From contig CAWKKJ010000008.1 in NCBI GenBank assembly GCA_963850205.1, positions 983,671-1,047,670 on the forward strand: a stretch of DNA of 64,000 nucleotides, read 5' to 3'. Positions 62,298-64,000 of this stretch are shown here, one piece after another. Position 1 is the first letter of the stretch. Every line of letters starts with the position of its first letter. Under the pieces are notes generated by a model, which saw only the letters and a program-made list of their open reading frames with translations, made no database searches and was not told the DNA's origin. A program made the translations under genes and the position numbers. The stretch is from JACVRW01 sp963850205. GTDB taxonomy: Bacteria; Actinomycetota; Thermoleophilia; Solirubrobacterales; Thermoleophilaceae.

Positions 62298-62726
62298 CTA
62301 CTCCGCCCGCAGCTCCCACTTCGGCAACATCCTCACCGCTTGCCGATACCGCTTTCGCCACAACGGCCGCAGGAACACGAACCACGACGTCAGCGCCACC
62401 GGCAGCAGGAGGAACACGCTGAAGATGTTCCCGCTCAGCGTGAAGAAGATCGCCATCGCCGCCACCAGCGCTCCGAACCCGACAGGCAGCGCCCGGTAGC
62501 GCAGGCTGAGCTTCTTGATCTCCTCGTACTGCTCGCGCGGTATTCGGCTCGTGTCCCGTGAGCGGCCGCATTTCTCGCAGTCCCAGCGTTCGCCGTCGAG
62601 CAGCTCGCGCTTCCCGCCGCATTCGCAGGTCAGCGTTATCGGCGGCCCCTTGGTCACCGCTCCCGGCTTCTCGCGCTCGCGGATTCGCGGTTTGGAGCGG
62701 CCTCGGCGTCGTCCCTTCCTGCTCAT
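62298..62726 (-). CDS. zinc-ribbon two-helix membrane protein (paralog B)
   Basis: A 142-residue protein whose ATG overlaps the stop of the FAD enzyme upstream (ATGA). A basic N-terminal tail (SRKGRRRGRSKPRIREREKP) precedes a zinc ribbon with CECGGKRELL and WDCEKCGRSRDTSRI. Two membrane helices (LPVGFGALVAAMAIFFTLSG and SVFLLLPVALTSWFVFLRPL) follow, and it ends MLPKWELRAE. Paralogous to 55086-55457. In both cases the gene is next to an amine oxidase/permease set, suggesting a linked role. Confidence 0.65.
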   Translation of the reverse strand: MSRKGRRRGRSKPRIREREKPGAVTKGPPITLTCECGGKRELLDGERWDCEKCGRSRDTSRIPREQYEEIKKLSLRYRALPVGFGALVAAMAIFFTLSGNIFSVFLLLPVALTSWFVFLRPLWRKRYRQAVRMLPKWELRAE

Positions 62727-63994
62727 GTCCAGGGGTACGGGCCCTTGGACGCCGCGTGCAGCGCTCCGCGCTCAAAGCGGTCCAGGCGGAAGGGCTCGAG
62801 CGCATCTGAGCCGCCGCCCGCGATGTCCTCCGCGGCCAACCCGCCCCAGCGCCAGCCTCTTGAATCCGTGTCCCGAGTCGACAATGGCGTAGACGTTGTC
62901 GAGCGCCCAGTCGCATACCGGGTAGTTGTCCGGCGTATGGGCGATCACTCCGCCCGCCGCCGTCAGCTTCCAGTCATCGAAGCGGCCCCGGAAGCGCGAC
63001 ATCGCCGTCGCCAGGCCGGACACGAAGAACTCGCGGAACGCCGGCTCGGCCGCGTGCTCGGCGTTGTCCGGCCCGTATGGATCCAGAGCCGGATCCTCCA
63101 GCATCACCGGCAGCCCGCCGCCGGTGATCCCGGTGCCCGTCCGCCCCATGCGGAAGTAGATCCCCCATGGCCCGTCCACGAGCACACCGCCGTCCCGGTC
63201 CGACCGCAGCGGCCCCGGCTGATCCAGGTGCACCACCGGCGCCTCGCTTCCCGCCCGCCCCGATAGCCCCGCTCTGCCCAGCGCGAACTCGCCCTCCTGG
63301 GCCTTCATGAACTCCATCAGCGGCCGGCGCCGGCCGTCCACCTCCACCTGCGGATCGCGGCCGAGCATTCGCCACAGCCGCGCCGTCCACGGCCCCGCCG
63401 CGGCCACCAGCGTCTCGCACGGCACACGCTCGCCGCCGTAGGTGATCACCGCCTCCACCCCGTTCTCGCCCAGCTCAAAACCCACCACCTCGGCACCCTC
63501 GCGGATCTCGGCTCCGGCGGCGCGCGCCTTCTCGGCCAGCCGGCGCACCGTCTGCATGGGGTAGAGCCCATCCGCCGCGGCGCTCGTGCAGCAGCGCCTC
63601 CACCGGGGCTTCCCAGTCGGGCCAGCTCACGACAGATATTCCCGGCAGGCGTCAGCCCCCTCGACCAGCTCCGACTCGTAGCCGATTCGCTCGTGTTGCT
63701 CCCCAATGGCCACGAGATCCTCGACCTGCGCGGACGGCACCGCGGCCAGATACCCCACCTGGTGGAACCCGTAGGCCTCGGGCTCCTCCTCGAACATCTC
63801 CACCGACCGCCGCACCACCTCGGTGATCGCCTCGGCGCGGTGGTGGTTTTACACACGATTCCGCCGTTGATCCCCGACGCCCCGGACCCTATGCGGCCCT
63901 TGTCGAGCACCACCACGTCGGCGCCCTGCTCGGCCAGCCCCCACGCCACCGAGAGGCCGTTGACCCCGCCGCCTATGACGACGTGGGAGGGCAC
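62723..63994 (-). pseudogene. FAD-dependent oxidoreductase (sarcosine/amine oxidase-like, copy 2), frame-broken
   Basis: From ATG 63992-63994: HVVIGGGVNGLSVAWGLAEQ (FAD motif), GRIGSGASGINGGIVC, then a shifted frame VRRSVEMFEEEPEAYGFHQV to YESELVEGADACREYLS, then QTVRRLAEKARAAGAEIREG and YFRMGRTGTGITGGGLPVML to IVDSGHGFKRLALG, and a last shift to LAAEDIAGGGSDALEPFRLD with a stop at 62723-62725. Breaks are near 63850, 63580-63620 and 62860. All DAO-family segments are present in order. Gene order (FAD enzyme then zinc-ribbon gene, ATGA overlap) supports it as a once-functional gene. Confidence 0.7.
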
Positions 63995-64000
63995 CCCGCC

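Overview
The window is GC-rich throughout, with dense gene packing, many GTG starts and many 1-4 bp ATGA/GTGA gene overlaps. Gene content (CarD, DisA, RadA, a Spo0H-type SigH, DUF1707 protein, DEDD exonuclease-GIY-YIG fusion, PlsC-GpsA fusion) suggests a deep-branching actinobacterium, most likely class Thermoleophilia (Solirubrobacterales/Gaiellales-like). This assignment is inferred from gene content and order, not from a marker-gene search. Scattered single-base frame breaks, densest after 55.9 kb, suggest an error-prone or low-coverage assembly, or partly decayed DNA.

Region 1 (0-5.4 kb): a truncated ECF sigma factor, then an operon behind a strong inverted-repeat operator: SBP56/methanethiol oxidase, a 41-aa membrane peptide, a TetR regulator, and a two-domain alpha/beta-hydrolase + glycosyltransferase fusion. 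Region 2 (5.6-19 kb): a second ECF sigma factor with a coupled membrane partner, a PlsC-GpsA lipid-synthesis fusion, tRNA-Thr, and a leftward housekeeping block radA-disA-carD-ispD-PHP-ispF-amidase-cysS-rlmB-sigH. This order matches the classical Firmicutes/Actinobacteria synteny block. Unusual repeats lie between radA and disA and upstream of radA.

Region 3 (19-33 kb): a repair nuclease, a DUF1707 protein and a CDGSH protein, then a tightly coupled molybdenum/tungsten operon: MobA-MoaD fusion, aldehyde:ferredoxin oxidoreductase, a large formate dehydrogenase with its own Fe-S arm, a NuoE-NuoF fusion, MoeA, and a second MoeA with a periplasmic-binding-like tail. It ends at a hairpin facing a folate cyclodeaminase-type gene. 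Together these could move electrons between aldehyde/formate and NAD(H) and link to folate-bound C1 units.

Region 4 (33-46 kb): mixed accessory genes. These include a PhyH dioxygenase, a remnant zone with a GDPD tail, a cation/proton antiporter, an orphan four-helix sensor, a GAF-PucR regulator facing a frame-broken ammonium transporter with two small membrane genes, and a decayed IS30 element next to a LysR stump.

Region 5 (46-64 kb): catabolism of an unidentified amine or methylated compound. A leftward operon (acyl-CoA dehydrogenase-like flavoprotein, DUF1989-GcvT fusion, flavin reductase) faces a rightward set (aldehyde dehydrogenase, amine-oxidase-like FAD enzyme, APC permease, zinc-ribbon membrane protein, universal stress protein). 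The promoters of the leftward operon and of the permease carry nearly identical palindromic operators. Paralogs of the permease, stress protein, zinc-ribbon protein and FAD enzyme follow downstream with RidA, most of them frame-broken.
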